Shown here: positions 34,037-43,522 of the stretch, piece by piece
Layout of the letters: each line of letters opens with the position of its first letter
Numbering within the stretch: the first letter of the stretch is position 1
NCBI RefSeq assembly: GCF_018882335.1
Contig: NZ_JACVOS010000014.1
Span: forward strand, 1 to 63,586
Origin: Polynucleobacter sp. AM-25C3
GTDB taxonomy: Bacteria; Pseudomonadota; Gammaproteobacteria; Burkholderiales; Burkholderiaceae
Direction of reading: 5' to 3'
Length of the DNA: 63,586 bases
Notes under the pieces: model-generated
Database searches by the model: none
What the model was told of the DNA's origin: nothing
The model's input: the letters and a program-made list of their open reading frames with translations, nothing else
Position numbers and translations under genes: made by a program

Positions 34037-34609
34037 ATGTTCCAGAATCAATTAAACGACCAACTCTCACAAGCTCAAGCTAAAGCTGTTGAAAACGCTA
34101 AGTACTTGGCTCAAGTAGCTGTTGAAAGTGCAAAAGAATTAGCTGAGATCAACCAAGCTGCTGCTAAAGATGCTTTAGTTGTTGCTCAAGATGCAAGCGC
34201 ACAATTGTTGGCAATCAAAGATCCACAGCAATTGACTAAATTGGCTCAGCCAGAAGTTGCTCAAGAAGCCGCTAAGTACGCTGCTGCTTACCAAGCTAAA
34301 GTAAACAAAGTTGTACGTAACGGTAACAAAGAAGTGGCTCAAGTAGTTGACGCTTCTATTGATGACGCACGTGCAGACATGGTTAAGTTTGTTAAAGAAG
34401 CTACTAAGACAGCTCCTGCTGGTTCTGAGGCATTTGTATCTGCATTCAAAACTGCATTCGAAACTTCACTCCAACAGTTTGACCAAGTTCGCGCTACAGC
34501 AACTGACGCTTTCGCAAACTTTGAGAAGAGTGTTGACGCTGCATTGGCTAACATTCAAGGCCAATACGCTGTTGCTAAGCCAGCTGCAAAAAGCCGTAAA
34601 GCTGCTTAA
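34037..34609 (+). CDS. Phasin family protein
   Basis: This 190-residue protein is almost all alpha-helical, Ala/Gln/Lys-rich, with heptad-like repeats (NQLNDQLSQAQAKAVENAKY, EAAKYAAAYQAKVNKVVRNG), typical of phasin_2 proteins that coat polyhydroxyalkanoate granules. It ends with a basic KPAAKSRKAA tail. Codon use is strongly biased to A/T-ending common codons, as in highly expressed genes. It is preceded by a TGC palindrome and followed by a terminator, so it is a single-gene unit. No pha synthase genes are in the window. Confidence 0.92.
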   Translation: MFQNQLNDQLSQAQAKAVENAKYLAQVAVESAKELAEINQAAAKDALVVAQDASAQLLAIKDPQQLTKLAQPEVAQEAAKYAAAYQAKVNKVVRNGNKEVAQVVDASIDDARADMVKFVKEATKTAPAGSEAFVSAFKTAFETSLQQFDQVRATATDAFANFEKSVDAALANIQGQYAVAKPAAKSRKAA

Positions 34610-34633
34610 TTCGTTTTAATAGCTTTGCACGAG

Positions 34634-34660
34634 AAACCGCCTTCGGGCGGTTTTTCTTTT
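34634..34660 (+). terminator. Terminator of the phasin gene
   Basis: AAACCGCC-TTCG-GGCGGTTT hairpin (34634-34653) followed by T-rich tail. Confidence 0.9.
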
Positions 34661-34706
34661 TCCAGTTGCCGTAAGATCTAGGTATTAGGGCTGAACAGGA
34701 GAAAAC

Positions 34707-35009
34707 ATGATCTTTGCAATCCTTCTAATGGATCGTCCCGGCACAGCTGAGTTGCGGATTCAAGTGCGACCAGAGCATCGCGCCTATTTGGGAAAACTCG
34801 CAGACAAAATGGCCTTTGCTGGTCCGCTAACGTCGGAAGACGGCAAAACTACTGTTGGCAGCTTATTGGTAATGGACTTCCCAAGCAAGGCAGATGTTGA
34901 GGCTTGGCTTTCCGATGAGCCATTCACCAAAGCAGGTGTTTATGAAATGCCTGTTATCCATGCATTTAATAATGGATGGCATCAAAAGGTAGGATTCCCG
35001 CCTGCATAA
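34707..35009 (+). CDS. YciI family protein
   Basis: This 100-residue protein belongs to the YCII family: RPEHRAYLGKLADKMAFAGP followed by MDFPSKADVEAWLSDEPFTK and AGVYEMPVIHAF. The family has a ferredoxin-like fold with a conserved His-Asp pair; many members are small accessory enzymes or stand-alone proteins of unknown role. It has its own ribosome-binding site (ACAGGAGAAAAC). It lies between the phasin terminator and the TA pair and has no clear operon partner. Confidence 0.9.
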   Translation: MIFAILLMDRPGTAELRIQVRPEHRAYLGKLADKMAFAGPLTSEDGKTTVGSLLVMDFPSKADVEAWLSDEPFTKAGVYEMPVIHAFNNGWHQKVGFPPA

Positions 35010-35058
35010 ATCGTAGCAAGAAGCAGTAATAACCCAAATGCCATGGGGGGTGTTACTT

Positions 35059-35088
35059 TTGATATATCATTAGTTGATATATTTAAGT
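35059..35088 (+). promoter_or_regulatory. Repeated TTGATATAT operator/promoter of the TumE-like pair
   Basis: TTGATATAT occurs at 35059-35067 and 35074-35082 (15 bp apart), with GATATATC as a small palindrome at 35061-35068. The second copy ends 7 nt before the ATG, so the transcript may be leaderless; no ribosome-binding site is visible. This is consistent with an autoregulated TA promoter. Confidence 0.4.
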
Positions 35089-35089
35089 A

Positions 35090-35443
35090 ATGAAAGTTCA
35101 AGGTAAGAATGTCTTGTTAGATCTGCATGGGCAGATCTTGGATCAGGAGGGCGGCTATTGGATAAAGATAGAGGCTTGGGAGGTGACTGCATCATTAGCC
35201 ATTCCTCATGGAATTCGGTATTCATTAACTTTGCATAATCCTAAAGGGGTTCGCATACTGGGTTATGACAATGCACACTCTACAAAGCCTACTGGATACG
35301 CAAATCGAAAACTTCCTTATGACCACAAGCATCGCTGTGCAACAGATCTGGGGGTGGGCTATCCATTTAAGGATGTATACCAGTTAATGAAGGATTTTTT
35401 TGAGGATGTTGATAAGACATTGAGCTTAGCGAGGGGTAAATGA
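35090..35443 (+). CDS. TumE/DUF6516-family putative toxin
   Basis: This 117-residue protein resembles the DUF6516/TumE toxin family: MKVQGKNVLLDLHGQILDQE, GGYWIKIEAWEVTAS, a KLPYDHKHR motif (residues about 74-82) with conserved His and Asp, and a C-terminal YPFKDVYQLMKDFFEDVDKT. The family is thought to act as an RNase-like toxin with a wHTH partner. The next gene starts 4 nt inside it, which is typical of toxin-antitoxin coupling. Family assignment is by memory of the pattern. Confidence 0.6.
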   Translation: MKVQGKNVLLDLHGQILDQEGGYWIKIEAWEVTASLAIPHGIRYSLTLHNPKGVRILGYDNAHSTKPTGYANRKLPYDHKHRCATDLGVGYPFKDVYQLMKDFFEDVDKTLSLARGK

Positions 35444-35787
35444 AAGTTATCAAGATTGGAATTGCATCTCAACAGCAAATGCGTGAGCGCGTATTAATGA
35501 TTGCTAAGGGTCAAATACAAGTTCGCCCTAGTGATCCAAAAATATGGTTTACCTCTATGCGTTCATTGGCTCAGGTCTTAAGTGATGAAAACCGTGCGCT
35601 CTTGAATGTCATTCGCGAATCTAATCCGATCTCAATTTCTGAGTTGGCAGAATTAACTGGGCGCAAGCAAGGTAATTTATCTCGTACCCTAAAGACAATG
35701 TCGAATTATGGAATCGTCAAGATGCAAAAGCAGGCTAGAGCTTTGCGGCCTATTGTTTGCGCTGATAGGTACGAAATCTTTGTGTAA
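35440..35787 (+). CDS. Winged-helix antitoxin (HVO_A0114-like)
   Basis: This 115-residue protein has a WFTSMRSLAQVLSDENRALL start to a winged-helix domain, then SISELAELTGRKQGNLSRTL and YGIVKMQK. This is the pattern of HVO_A0114-type putative DNA-binding proteins that pair with DUF6516/TumE toxins. It overlaps the toxin by 4 nt (ATGA). It probably binds the TTGATATAT repeats upstream and blocks the toxin. The N-terminus (about 45 residues) may be the toxin-binding part. Confidence 0.65.
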   Translation: MKVIKIGIASQQQMRERVLMIAKGQIQVRPSDPKIWFTSMRSLAQVLSDENRALLNVIRESNPISISELAELTGRKQGNLSRTLKTMSNYGIVKMQKQARALRPIVCADRYEIFV

Positions 35788-35803
35788 GAAAAGCATTTAA
35801 TTT

Positions 35804-38215
35804 ATGTCCTCTAATGCACCCTCCCTTTCGTTGATTCGTTTCTGGCTACTCCGAGTCCTTGGGGCGATCTGCGCAATAGCTTTTCTATTCTGGGGCGCGT
35901 GTCACCTCTGGATTCCTGGTGCACTCAAGAATGTGGCCGAATCGTATGGCAAGACGATCGGTTATGAGATAACTTATCAAGACCTCAGTATTTCTCCTTT
36001 GAGATTGCGCATAGAGATTGATGGCTTGCGTTTAGTCGATCGGCGTCAAGGAAAATTGCTGGAGCTTAAGAAATCGGTTGTGATGTTGAAGTGGTCTCGC
36101 CTCATGATTGGTGAGATTGGTTTTGATGAAATCCTACTAGATCAACCCAGCGTGCTGCTCGAGAAGCGCGCGTATAAAGGCGACTCCAGTCAATGGAATT
36201 GGCAGGAATTGATTGCGGTTATTACGCGCAATTTGCCTCCAACCGATCCGGCCGCACCCAAAAAGAATATCAAAATCTCTGTAGATGAATTTAAGGTGGC
36301 CAATGCCTCTTTAAGGGTTGCGGATCCAGTCGGAAAGTTTCAAGAAGAGTTCAAAACTTTCTCTATCGAATTAAGCAATATTGCCAATTACGATACGAGC
36401 GGTGAAGTGAATGGAGTACGTGGTGAATATGGACTCAATCTTGGCGCCTTGCATTTCACCTTACCCGGGCTCAATAAGAAACTTGCCTTTAAGCATGTTG
36501 CTGTTAAAGGTGTTTTAAATAACTCTGGGCCTGAGACTCTTGGAGCTCAAGTTAATTTTGAATTAGATGAAGCGCGCATTCAAACCCATTGGGATTTGAA
36601 GGCTGATAAATCCATATCCGGAAAAGTGCAGATTGAAAAGCTTTCCATCGCGCCTTTTATCGGATTACTTCCTGCCAATAAAGAGATGCAAGCTAAGGGC
36701 GGGGTGATTGACTCCAGCATATTGATTGAACTCAAAGAAGATGGCTTGCTTGCATCTGGAAATTTGCATTTGCTTGATCTAGATGTTTGGGAGTTAGGGC
36801 AAAAACAAGCGCTCATGTCTTGGAAGACTGGCGATATTAATCACTTTACTTATAGGAGCTCTAAGACTTCAGGACCAAGTTTAAGTGTCGAAGATGTCAT
36901 TGTGAGTCAGCCTGTCTTACTTTTTGAGATTGACGAAAAAGGCTTTTCTAATTTCAGGCGTTTATTTTCTAAGTCTGAGGGCGGTGCAGCAGATATTGAC
37001 AAGCTGCCGGCATCGTCGAAAGTGAATGCGCCTTTTGCTTTAGATATCAAAGCGCTGAAGCTACGTGAAGGTGAAGTGTTGTTCGCTGACTTAGCCATGA
37101 AGCCGAACTTCAAAGTAAACCTTAAAAAATTTAACGCTAGCTTTGAAAACCTCAGCAATCTTTCTGGCCATTTAACTACGATGTCTTTGGATGGCGTGGT
37201 AGCGGAGTCTGGATCAATGCGTGCCAAGGGGCAGATTTCGTTTGATGACCCACGTCGCAATAACGATGTGACGCTCAATTTTAAAAATCTACCTCTCAAT
37301 GCCTTTAATCCTGCAGTCATGACCTTTGCGGGTTATCAAATTGCCAGTGGTCGAGTGAATTTGAATTTGCACTACAGCGCCAAGAATGGCGAGCTCAAGG
37401 GTGGAAATCAAATCGTCATTAAGAAGATTGAGCTTGGTGATGAGGTTCCTGATTTCCAGGGAAAAAAATTGCCCTTGGGTTTAGCGATAGCCTTGCTTGA
37501 GGATGCTGACGATACGATTGATGTCACTATCAATATTGCTGGTAATGTGGATTCTCCAGAGTTCAGTGCGGGCGGTCTGGTGTGGCAGGCGATTAGCAAT
37601 GTTCTGACTAATGTCGCCACCGCGCCATTTAGGGCCTTGGGCGCGCTCTTGGGTATGGGTAGCAATGATGGTGTTAATGCGGTTCTTGGGGAGGCGGTGT
37701 TCTTACCACCCGATCAAGATCGCTTGGAAAAGTTTGGCGAGTTCTTAGCAAAAAGACCAAATGCCACTATCGAACTCTCGGGAACTTATGACCCCATCCT
37801 TGATAAAGAAGCGTTGGCACGTGCTACCGCAGATCTAGCTATCTTCACTGCGGCTGGAGTGAATCTCTCCCCAAATGAAGCTCTGCCAACCCCAGACTTT
37901 TCTGATGCCAGGGTGCAGGCTGGATTGAAGTCTACTTATGCTCAGTACGTTGGCAGAATCAAGTTGGGACAGCGCTTATTAACCTTGCCGGATGGCAGGG
38001 AGCGCAATGAGCAGTTGCATGCAGAGCTCATTGCTAGCATTTCGGTAACGGAAGGGGATCTCAAGAGCTTGGCTAATGGCCGTTCAAAGCTGGCCTTAGA
38101 GCTCATGATCAAAAATAACCCGAACTTAGTGGGCCGCATTGCGCTGGGTGAGGTCAAAACAGTGAGCTCGGGTAAAGAGGGCGTTCCCCTCGAAGTTGAA
38201 GTCAGAATCAAGTAG
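35804..38215 (+). CDS. DUF748 (AsmA-like) envelope protein
   Basis: This 803-residue protein has an N-terminal membrane anchor (LGAICAIAFLFWGACHLWI) and a long periplasmic part rich in beta strands: IEIDGLRLVDRRQGKLLELK, DVTLNFKNLPLNAFNPAVMT. A C-terminal OmpA-like/DUF748 region follows (VFLPPDQDRLEKFGEFLAKR, IELSGTYDP). DUF748/AsmA proteins are linked to lipid transport and outer-membrane biogenesis. It is followed 9 nt later by a small lipoprotein, probably the same transcript. Length is within the family range. Confidence 0.85.
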   Translation: MSSNAPSLSLIRFWLLRVLGAICAIAFLFWGACHLWIPGALKNVAESYGKTIGYEITYQDLSISPLRLRIEIDGLRLVDRRQGKLLELKKSVVMLKWSRLMIGEIGFDEILLDQPSVLLEKRAYKGDSSQWNWQELIAVITRNLPPTDPAAPKKNIKISVDEFKVANASLRVADPVGKFQEEFKTFSIELSNIANYDTSGEVNGVRGEYGLNLGALHFTLPGLNKKLAFKHVAVKGVLNNSGPETLGAQVNFELDEARIQTHWDLKADKSISGKVQIEKLSIAPFIGLLPANKEMQAKGGVIDSSILIELKEDGLLASGNLHLLDLDVWELGQKQALMSWKTGDINHFTYRSSKTSGPSLSVEDVIVSQPVLLFEIDEKGFSNFRRLFSKSEGGAADIDKLPASSKVNAPFALDIKALKLREGEVLFADLAMKPNFKVNLKKFNASFENLSNLSGHLTTMSLDGVVAESGSMRAKGQISFDDPRRNNDVTLNFKNLPLNAFNPAVMTFAGYQIASGRVNLNLHYSAKNGELKGGNQIVIKKIELGDEVPDFQGKKLPLGLAIALLEDADDTIDVTINIAGNVDSPEFSAGGLVWQAISNVLTNVATAPFRALGALLGMGSNDGVNAVLGEAVFLPPDQDRLEKFGEFLAKRPNATIELSGTYDPILDKEALARATADLAIFTAAGVNLSPNEALPTPDFSDARVQAGLKSTYAQYVGRIKLGQRLLTLPDGRERNEQLHAELIASISVTEGDLKSLANGRSKLALELMIKNNPNLVGRIALGEVKTVSSGKEGVPLEVEVRIK

Positions 38216-38224
38216 ACTTGAGGG

Positions 38225-38449
38225 ATGAATTCAACTACATTTCGCCCCTTAGCCCTTCTTGCTTTTATTGGCATTCTTTCCTTATCTGGCTGTGGCTCCA
38301 TTGAGTCTGCCGCACAAGATGATTGCACCTCTATTGGTTGGCAGATTGGTAGCAAGGGGTATCAAGATTGCTTCAAGGCTAGGGTCTATGAGCGTAAGTT
38401 GGATTACTCACTGCCGCCAGGCGATAAGCCCTCCCCATCTGTTATCTAA
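38225..38449 (+). CDS. Small lipoprotein
   Basis: This 74-residue protein has a short signal (LALLAFIGILSLSGCGS) with lipobox LSGC, and a mature part with three more cysteines (DDCTSIGWQIGSKGYQDCFK). It is likely a lipoprotein with a small disulfide-stabilised domain. No family name is firm. It starts 9 nt after the DUF748 gene and seems to be its downstream partner. Confidence 0.65.
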   Translation: MNSTTFRPLALLAFIGILSLSGCGSIESAAQDDCTSIGWQIGSKGYQDCFKARVYERKLDYSLPPGDKPSPSVI

Positions 38450-38512
38450 ATCAAGGGTTTACCATTAGATAAATTCACTTGAGCGCCGTCAAGGACTTGA
38501 GGGCGGAAATAA

Positions 38513-38571
38513 CCCAAAATCACTCAAGATTTTGGGAGTTCTCTATATACAGCGAAATACACGAATTTCGC
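38513..38571 (+). other. Two hairpins upstream of formate dehydrogenase
   Basis: CCCAAAATC/GATTTTGGG (38513-38521 with 38528-38536) and GCGAAAT/ATTTCGC (38552-38558 with 38565-38571). Neither is followed by a T-run, so they are not typical terminators. They lie in the 215-nt gap before the formate dehydrogenase operon and could act in its 5' leader. Confidence 0.35.
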
Positions 38572-38664
38572 TAATTCGGGCATCCTCAATTTAAGCATTC
38601 AGCATTTTTGACTACATAAAAAATAGCAGTAACTATTGCGACTAGAAATTAGAGACTACACACT

Positions 38665-40479
38665 ATGAATCACCCAAAACCCTCTGGAGAGATCAAGGCT
38701 GTTGCCGTAGCGACTGCAGATGATTTAAGGGAAACCATTCGTCGCAAAAGTAAGCTCAAGGGACGCCAGGCGGATGATGTGTCATTGGCAGAGGTTCGCC
38801 AGTTAATTGGTGCGGCCCCCCATCGTCGCGATTTGCTGATAGAAAATTTACACAAACTCAATGATGAATACCGTGCCTTGCATGATCGTCATTTAGTTGC
38901 CTTGGCAAAGGAAATGAATTTGCCGATGGCCGAGGTCTATGAAGTAGCAACTTTCTATCACCACTTTGAAGTAGTGCGTGGCAATGATCCGGTGGCGGAT
39001 ATCACCATACGTGTATGTGATGGTATCGCTTGTGAATTGGCGGGCGCGCAAAATCTCTTGACAAAGTTGCCGGCAATTTTGGATAACCCGAATGTCAAAG
39101 TGGTGGCCGCACCATGCGTAGGTCGTTGTGAACAAGCTCCAGTAGCAGTAGTACATCAGTACCCAGTACTGTTTGCGACTACCGACAAGGTTAGTGCTGC
39201 CGTCAAAAATAGTCTGACCACTCAGCCAATTGCCACAGATAGTGCCAATTTTGATCCTGCAGCCTTGGCAGAAAAAGGTGTGTCACCTCAGGGTGAAAAT
39301 CAGGCGGTGTCACCAGACTATGTCGGCTATGAGTCCTATTGTGCTCAGGGTGGTTACGCCTTGGCAAAAGAAATTGTTGAGGGTGACAAAGCAAAATCGC
39401 GTGATGCTGAAAGCATCATCAAAGTTATGGAAAACTCTGGTCTGCGTGGCCTTGGTGGCGCAGGTTTCCCGGCAGGGCGCAAGTGGCGCATTGTGAAAAA
39501 TCAAACCGCTCCAAAGTTGATGGCAGTAAATATTGATGAAGGTGAGCCAGGGACATTTAAAGATCGCACATATTTAGAGCGTGACCCACATCGCTTCTTA
39601 GAAGGTTTGCTGATTGCGGCTAATGTCGTGGGTATTGATGCTTGCTATATCTACTTGCGTGATGAGTACCACGGTTGCCGTGAATTGCTTGAGGTCGAGT
39701 TAGCAAAAATCAAAGCGAATCCGCCATTTAAATTACCTTTGATTGAATTGCGTCGTGGTGCTGGTGCTTATATTTGTGGTGAAGAGTCCGCCATGATTGA
39801 AAGCATTGAAGGCAAACGTGGCGAGCCACGCATGCGCCCCCCATATATTGCACAAGTCGGTTTATTTGGCCGACCTACACTCGAGCACAACTTTGAGACG
39901 CTCTATTGGGTGCGCGATATTGTTCAGCGTGGTCCAGAGTGGTTTAGTTCTTTTGGTCGCCATGATCGCAAGGGCTTGCGTAGCTATAGCGTCAGCGGCC
40001 GTGTAAAAAATCCGGGTGTGAAATTAGCGCCAGCTGGTATCACTATTCAGGAGTTGATTGACGAGTACTGTGGCGGCATGCAGGATGGCCACAAGTTCTA
40101 TGGCTACCTGCCTGGTGGCGCATCCGGTGGCATCTTGCCGGCCACGATGAACGACATTCCGCTCGACTTCGATACTTTGCAGCCTTATGGTTGCTTCATC
40201 GGTTCAGCGGCAGTAATGGTATTCGGTGATCAAGATAAAGCCCGCGATATGGCTTTGAACGTGATGCACTTCTTTGAGCATGAGAGCTGCGGTCAGTGCA
40301 CCCCATGTCGCGTAGGCACAGGTAAAGCTGCTCAATTGATGCAGGCCAAGTCTTGGGATCAAGAAACGCTAGAGGATTTGGCTACCGTGATGGTCGATGC
40401 CTCTATCTGTGGTCTAGGTCAAGCTGCACCAAATCCTATTCGCTGTATTGCTAAATATTTCCCGGAAGAAGTTCAATAA
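38665..40479 (+). CDS. NAD-linked formate dehydrogenase, fused gamma/beta (NuoE-NuoF-like) subunit
   Basis: This 604-residue protein fuses a thioredoxin-like 2Fe-2S domain (residues about 55-185: EVATFYHHFEVVRG, VCDGIACELAG, APCVGRCEQAP) to a NuoF-like flavoprotein. The NuoF part has RGLGGAGFPAGRKW, NIDEGEPGTFKDRTYLERDP, GAGAYICGEESAMIESIEG and the cluster motif CGQCTPCR. It oxidises electrons from the Mo subunit onto NAD through FMN. Most homologues keep separate FdsG and FdsB; a fusion also occurs in some betaproteobacteria. The catalytic subunit follows 52 nt later. Confidence 0.9.
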   Translation: MNHPKPSGEIKAVAVATADDLRETIRRKSKLKGRQADDVSLAEVRQLIGAAPHRRDLLIENLHKLNDEYRALHDRHLVALAKEMNLPMAEVYEVATFYHHFEVVRGNDPVADITIRVCDGIACELAGAQNLLTKLPAILDNPNVKVVAAPCVGRCEQAPVAVVHQYPVLFATTDKVSAAVKNSLTTQPIATDSANFDPAALAEKGVSPQGENQAVSPDYVGYESYCAQGGYALAKEIVEGDKAKSRDAESIIKVMENSGLRGLGGAGFPAGRKWRIVKNQTAPKLMAVNIDEGEPGTFKDRTYLERDPHRFLEGLLIAANVVGIDACYIYLRDEYHGCRELLEVELAKIKANPPFKLPLIELRRGAGAYICGEESAMIESIEGKRGEPRMRPPYIAQVGLFGRPTLEHNFETLYWVRDIVQRGPEWFSSFGRHDRKGLRSYSVSGRVKNPGVKLAPAGITIQELIDEYCGGMQDGHKFYGYLPGGASGGILPATMNDIPLDFDTLQPYGCFIGSAAVMVFGDQDKARDMALNVMHFFEHESCGQCTPCRVGTGKAAQLMQAKSWDQETLEDLATVMVDASICGLGQAAPNPIRCIAKYFPEEVQ

Positions 40480-40531
40480 AGAAGTTGCTTAATAAAAGCA
40501 CATATAAATATCAGGGAATAACGAGACCAAT

Positions 40532-43426
40532 ATGAACGCACCAGTAAATCCTAAAGAACTTGAATTGCAAACAGTTGAGTTCAAGTTAGATGGACAAACC
40601 ATCGTTTCTTACGAAGGCGAGACTATTCTCAAGGCTGCTAAGCGCCATGGCATTGATATTCCGCATCTGTGTTTCAAAGACGGCTATCGTCCTGACGGCA
40701 ATTGCCGTGCATGTGTAGTAGAGATTAATGGTGAGCGTACCTTGGCTCCAAGTTGCTGTAGAAGCGCTACTCCTGGCATGGAAGTCAAAGCCAACAGCGA
40801 GCGTGCGTTAAAGAGTCAAAAACTGGTCTTGGAGATGTTGTTATCTGACATGCCGGACGAGGGATTTAAGTGGGTAGGAGACAGCAAGGAAGAAGAGCAA
40901 AAAAATCAACATGGCGAATTAAGCACCTGGGCGGCACGCATGGATGTGACGGTTCGACCAGAGCTCAAAGTATTACGTCGTGAAAAAGTTGCTCAGGATA
41001 TCTCTCATCCAGCAATGGCAGTCAATTTGGATGCTTGCATTCAATGTAACCGTTGTGTACGCGCTTGCCGTGAAGAGCAGGTCAATGATGTGATTGGCTA
41101 CGCCATGCGGGGCGCTCATAGTGAGATCGTATTTGACTTGAATGACCCCATGGGTGATAGCACCTGCGTAGCCTGCGGTGAGTGTGTGCAGACTTGCCCA
41201 ACCGGGGCATTAATGCCTAAAGGCCTCATTGGTTCGCAAACGGTTGATCGTAAGGTGGATTCAGTATGTCCTTTCTGCGGTGTCGGTTGCCAGATTACTT
41301 ACAACGTTAAAGACGAGAAAATTGTTAGCGTTGATGGTCGGGATGGCCCAGCCAATCACAATCGCCTTTGCGTTAAAGGTCGCTTTGGTATGGACTATAT
41401 CCATAACCCTCAGCGCTTAACGAAGCCACTCATTCGTAAGGCAGGCGTTCTTAAGGATGAAGCTTTGCTGGAAGGTAAGCAAGATTGGTCTGACATCTTC
41501 CGCGAAGCGACTTGGGAAGAAGCGCTTGAAGTTGCAGGTGGAGGCCTCAAAAAACTCAAAGATCAATACGGTAATAAGGTGCTGGCAGGCTTTGGTTCTG
41601 CAAAAGGCAGCAACGAAGAAGCTTATTTATTCCAAAAGCTGGTGCGTACGGGTTTTGGCAGTAATAACGTTGACCACTGCACACGTCTTTGCCATGCATC
41701 TTCTGTAGCTGCGTTGCTGGAGGGGGTCGGTTCAGGCGCCGTTAGTAACCAAGTAAATGATGTTGAACACTCAAGCCTTATTTTCTTAATCGGATCTAAT
41801 CCGACCGCCAATCATCCTGTTGCTGCAACCTGGTTTAAGAATGCGGCTAAACGTGGTGCAAAAATTGTGTTGTGCGATCCGCGTGCGACAGAGATTAGTA
41901 AGCATGCATGGCGCACGATGCAGTTCAAGCCAGATACTGACGTGGCGATGCTCAATGCCATGATTTATACGATTATTGAAGAAGGCTTGGTTGATAAAGA
42001 CTTTGTTGAAAATCGCGCTAATAATTTTGAGGCTCTTAAAGAAAATATCAAAGGCTATAGCCCCGAAGCAATGGCGCCAATCTGCGGTATTCCTGCAGAG
42101 ACTTTGCGTGAAGTTGCGCGTGAGTTTGCCACTACTAAGTCAGCAATGATTTTATGGGGCATGGGTGTGAGCCAACACGTTCACGGTACGGATAACGCTC
42201 GCTGCTTAATTGCCTTGGTCAGCATTACTGGCCAAATTGGTAAACCCGGTTCTGGCTTGCATCCATTACGCGGACAAAATAACGTGCAGGGCGCTAGTGA
42301 TGCTGGCTTGATCCCGATGATGTTCCCAAACTATCAGCGTGTTGATAATCCAGAAGCGCATGCTTGGTTTGAAAAGTTCTGGGATACCCCATTAGATAAA
42401 AAGCCTGGTTACACCGTGGTGGAGATCATGCACAAGATCACTGCACCGGATAGTGATCCCGATAAGATTCGCGGTATGTATGTCGAGGGTGAGAATCCTG
42501 CAATGAGCGATCCGGATTTGAATCACGCTCGTCATGCTTTAGCTTCTTTGGATCTCCTGGTCGTTCAGGACATCTTCATGACCGAAACTGCGTTGTTGGC
42601 TGACGTTGTGTTGCCAGCTAGTGCGTGGCCAGAGAAGGTAGGTACCGCAAGCAATACTGACCGCATGGTGCAGATGGGTAAGAAGGCGATTAATCCTCCC
42701 GGTGATGCCAAGCCGGATTTGTGGATTATTCAACAGATTGCCAGGCGCATGGGTCTTAACTGGAATTACCAGGGTGCTGATGATGGTGTTGCAGCGGTAT
42801 ATGACGAAATGCGTCAGGCAATGCATTCCGCCATTAACGGTATTACTTGGGATCGCCTTGAAAAAGAGTCTAGCGTAACCTACCCGTGCTTATCTGCCGA
42901 CGACCCAGGCCGCCCAATCGTATTTGATGACAAATTTGCTACTTCAGATGGTAGGGTGAAGCTGGTTCCAGCTGACATCATTCCTGCAAATGAGCGCCCA
43001 GATGTTGAGTACCCATTTGTATTGATCACGGGTCGTCAGCTAGAGCATTGGCATACCGGCAGTATGACCCGCCGCGCAACTGTCTTGGATGCAATTGAGC
43101 CAATGGCTACTGTATCGATGAACGGCGAAGATATGACCCAGTTAGGTGTTTCTGCTGGTGACGTCATTACCGTCCAGTCTCGCCGTGGCGAAGTGGCTAT
43201 CCACGTTCGTAGAGATGACGGTACCCCACGTGGTGTGATCTTCATTCCATTCGCTTACTATGAGGCTGCAGCGAACCTCATCACTAATGCTGCCTTGGAC
43301 CCCTTTGGCAAGATTCCAGAATTTAAGTACTGCGCCGTTAAGTTAGCCAAGGGCGGTCAAGCTGCTCCAGTGATGGGTTATGGCACTAATGATCCCAAAC
43401 GGCAGAAGCTTGCTACCACTTCATAA
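40532..43426 (+). CDS. Formate dehydrogenase alpha (molybdopterin) subunit
   Basis: This 964-residue protein has a 2Fe-2S N-terminus (CFKDGYRPDGNCRACVVEIN), a His/Cys-ligated cluster region, two 4Fe-4S motifs (CIQCNRCVRACRE; CVACGECVQTCP), then the CPFCGVGCQI cluster and the Mo-bisPGD core with catalytic Cys in CTRLCHASSV. The C-terminal part binds the second pterin (RQLEHWHTGSMTRRA). It oxidises formate to CO2 with the fused beta/gamma subunit. Maturation genes fdsC and fdsD are not adjacent. A terminator follows. Confidence 0.93.
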   Translation: MNAPVNPKELELQTVEFKLDGQTIVSYEGETILKAAKRHGIDIPHLCFKDGYRPDGNCRACVVEINGERTLAPSCCRSATPGMEVKANSERALKSQKLVLEMLLSDMPDEGFKWVGDSKEEEQKNQHGELSTWAARMDVTVRPELKVLRREKVAQDISHPAMAVNLDACIQCNRCVRACREEQVNDVIGYAMRGAHSEIVFDLNDPMGDSTCVACGECVQTCPTGALMPKGLIGSQTVDRKVDSVCPFCGVGCQITYNVKDEKIVSVDGRDGPANHNRLCVKGRFGMDYIHNPQRLTKPLIRKAGVLKDEALLEGKQDWSDIFREATWEEALEVAGGGLKKLKDQYGNKVLAGFGSAKGSNEEAYLFQKLVRTGFGSNNVDHCTRLCHASSVAALLEGVGSGAVSNQVNDVEHSSLIFLIGSNPTANHPVAATWFKNAAKRGAKIVLCDPRATEISKHAWRTMQFKPDTDVAMLNAMIYTIIEEGLVDKDFVENRANNFEALKENIKGYSPEAMAPICGIPAETLREVAREFATTKSAMILWGMGVSQHVHGTDNARCLIALVSITGQIGKPGSGLHPLRGQNNVQGASDAGLIPMMFPNYQRVDNPEAHAWFEKFWDTPLDKKPGYTVVEIMHKITAPDSDPDKIRGMYVEGENPAMSDPDLNHARHALASLDLLVVQDIFMTETALLADVVLPASAWPEKVGTASNTDRMVQMGKKAINPPGDAKPDLWIIQQIARRMGLNWNYQGADDGVAAVYDEMRQAMHSAINGITWDRLEKESSVTYPCLSADDPGRPIVFDDKFATSDGRVKLVPADIIPANERPDVEYPFVLITGRQLEHWHTGSMTRRATVLDAIEPMATVSMNGEDMTQLGVSAGDVITVQSRRGEVAIHVRRDDGTPRGVIFIPFAYYEAAANLITNAALDPFGKIPEFKYCAVKLAKGGQAAPVMGYGTNDPKRQKLATTS

Positions 43427-43444
43427 GATATTCAATCAAACCTC

Positions 43445-43476
43445 ACAAAACCCCTCAACAGGGGTTTTGTTGTTTT
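43445..43476 (+). terminator. Terminator of the formate dehydrogenase operon
   Basis: ACAAAACCCC (43445-43454) pairs with GGGGTTTTGT (43461-43470), followed by TGTTTT. Confidence 0.85.
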
Positions 43477-43522
43477 GGTCCTTGGAAAATACCCAAATAC
43501 GGATTGCCCTTTAGAATTAAGC

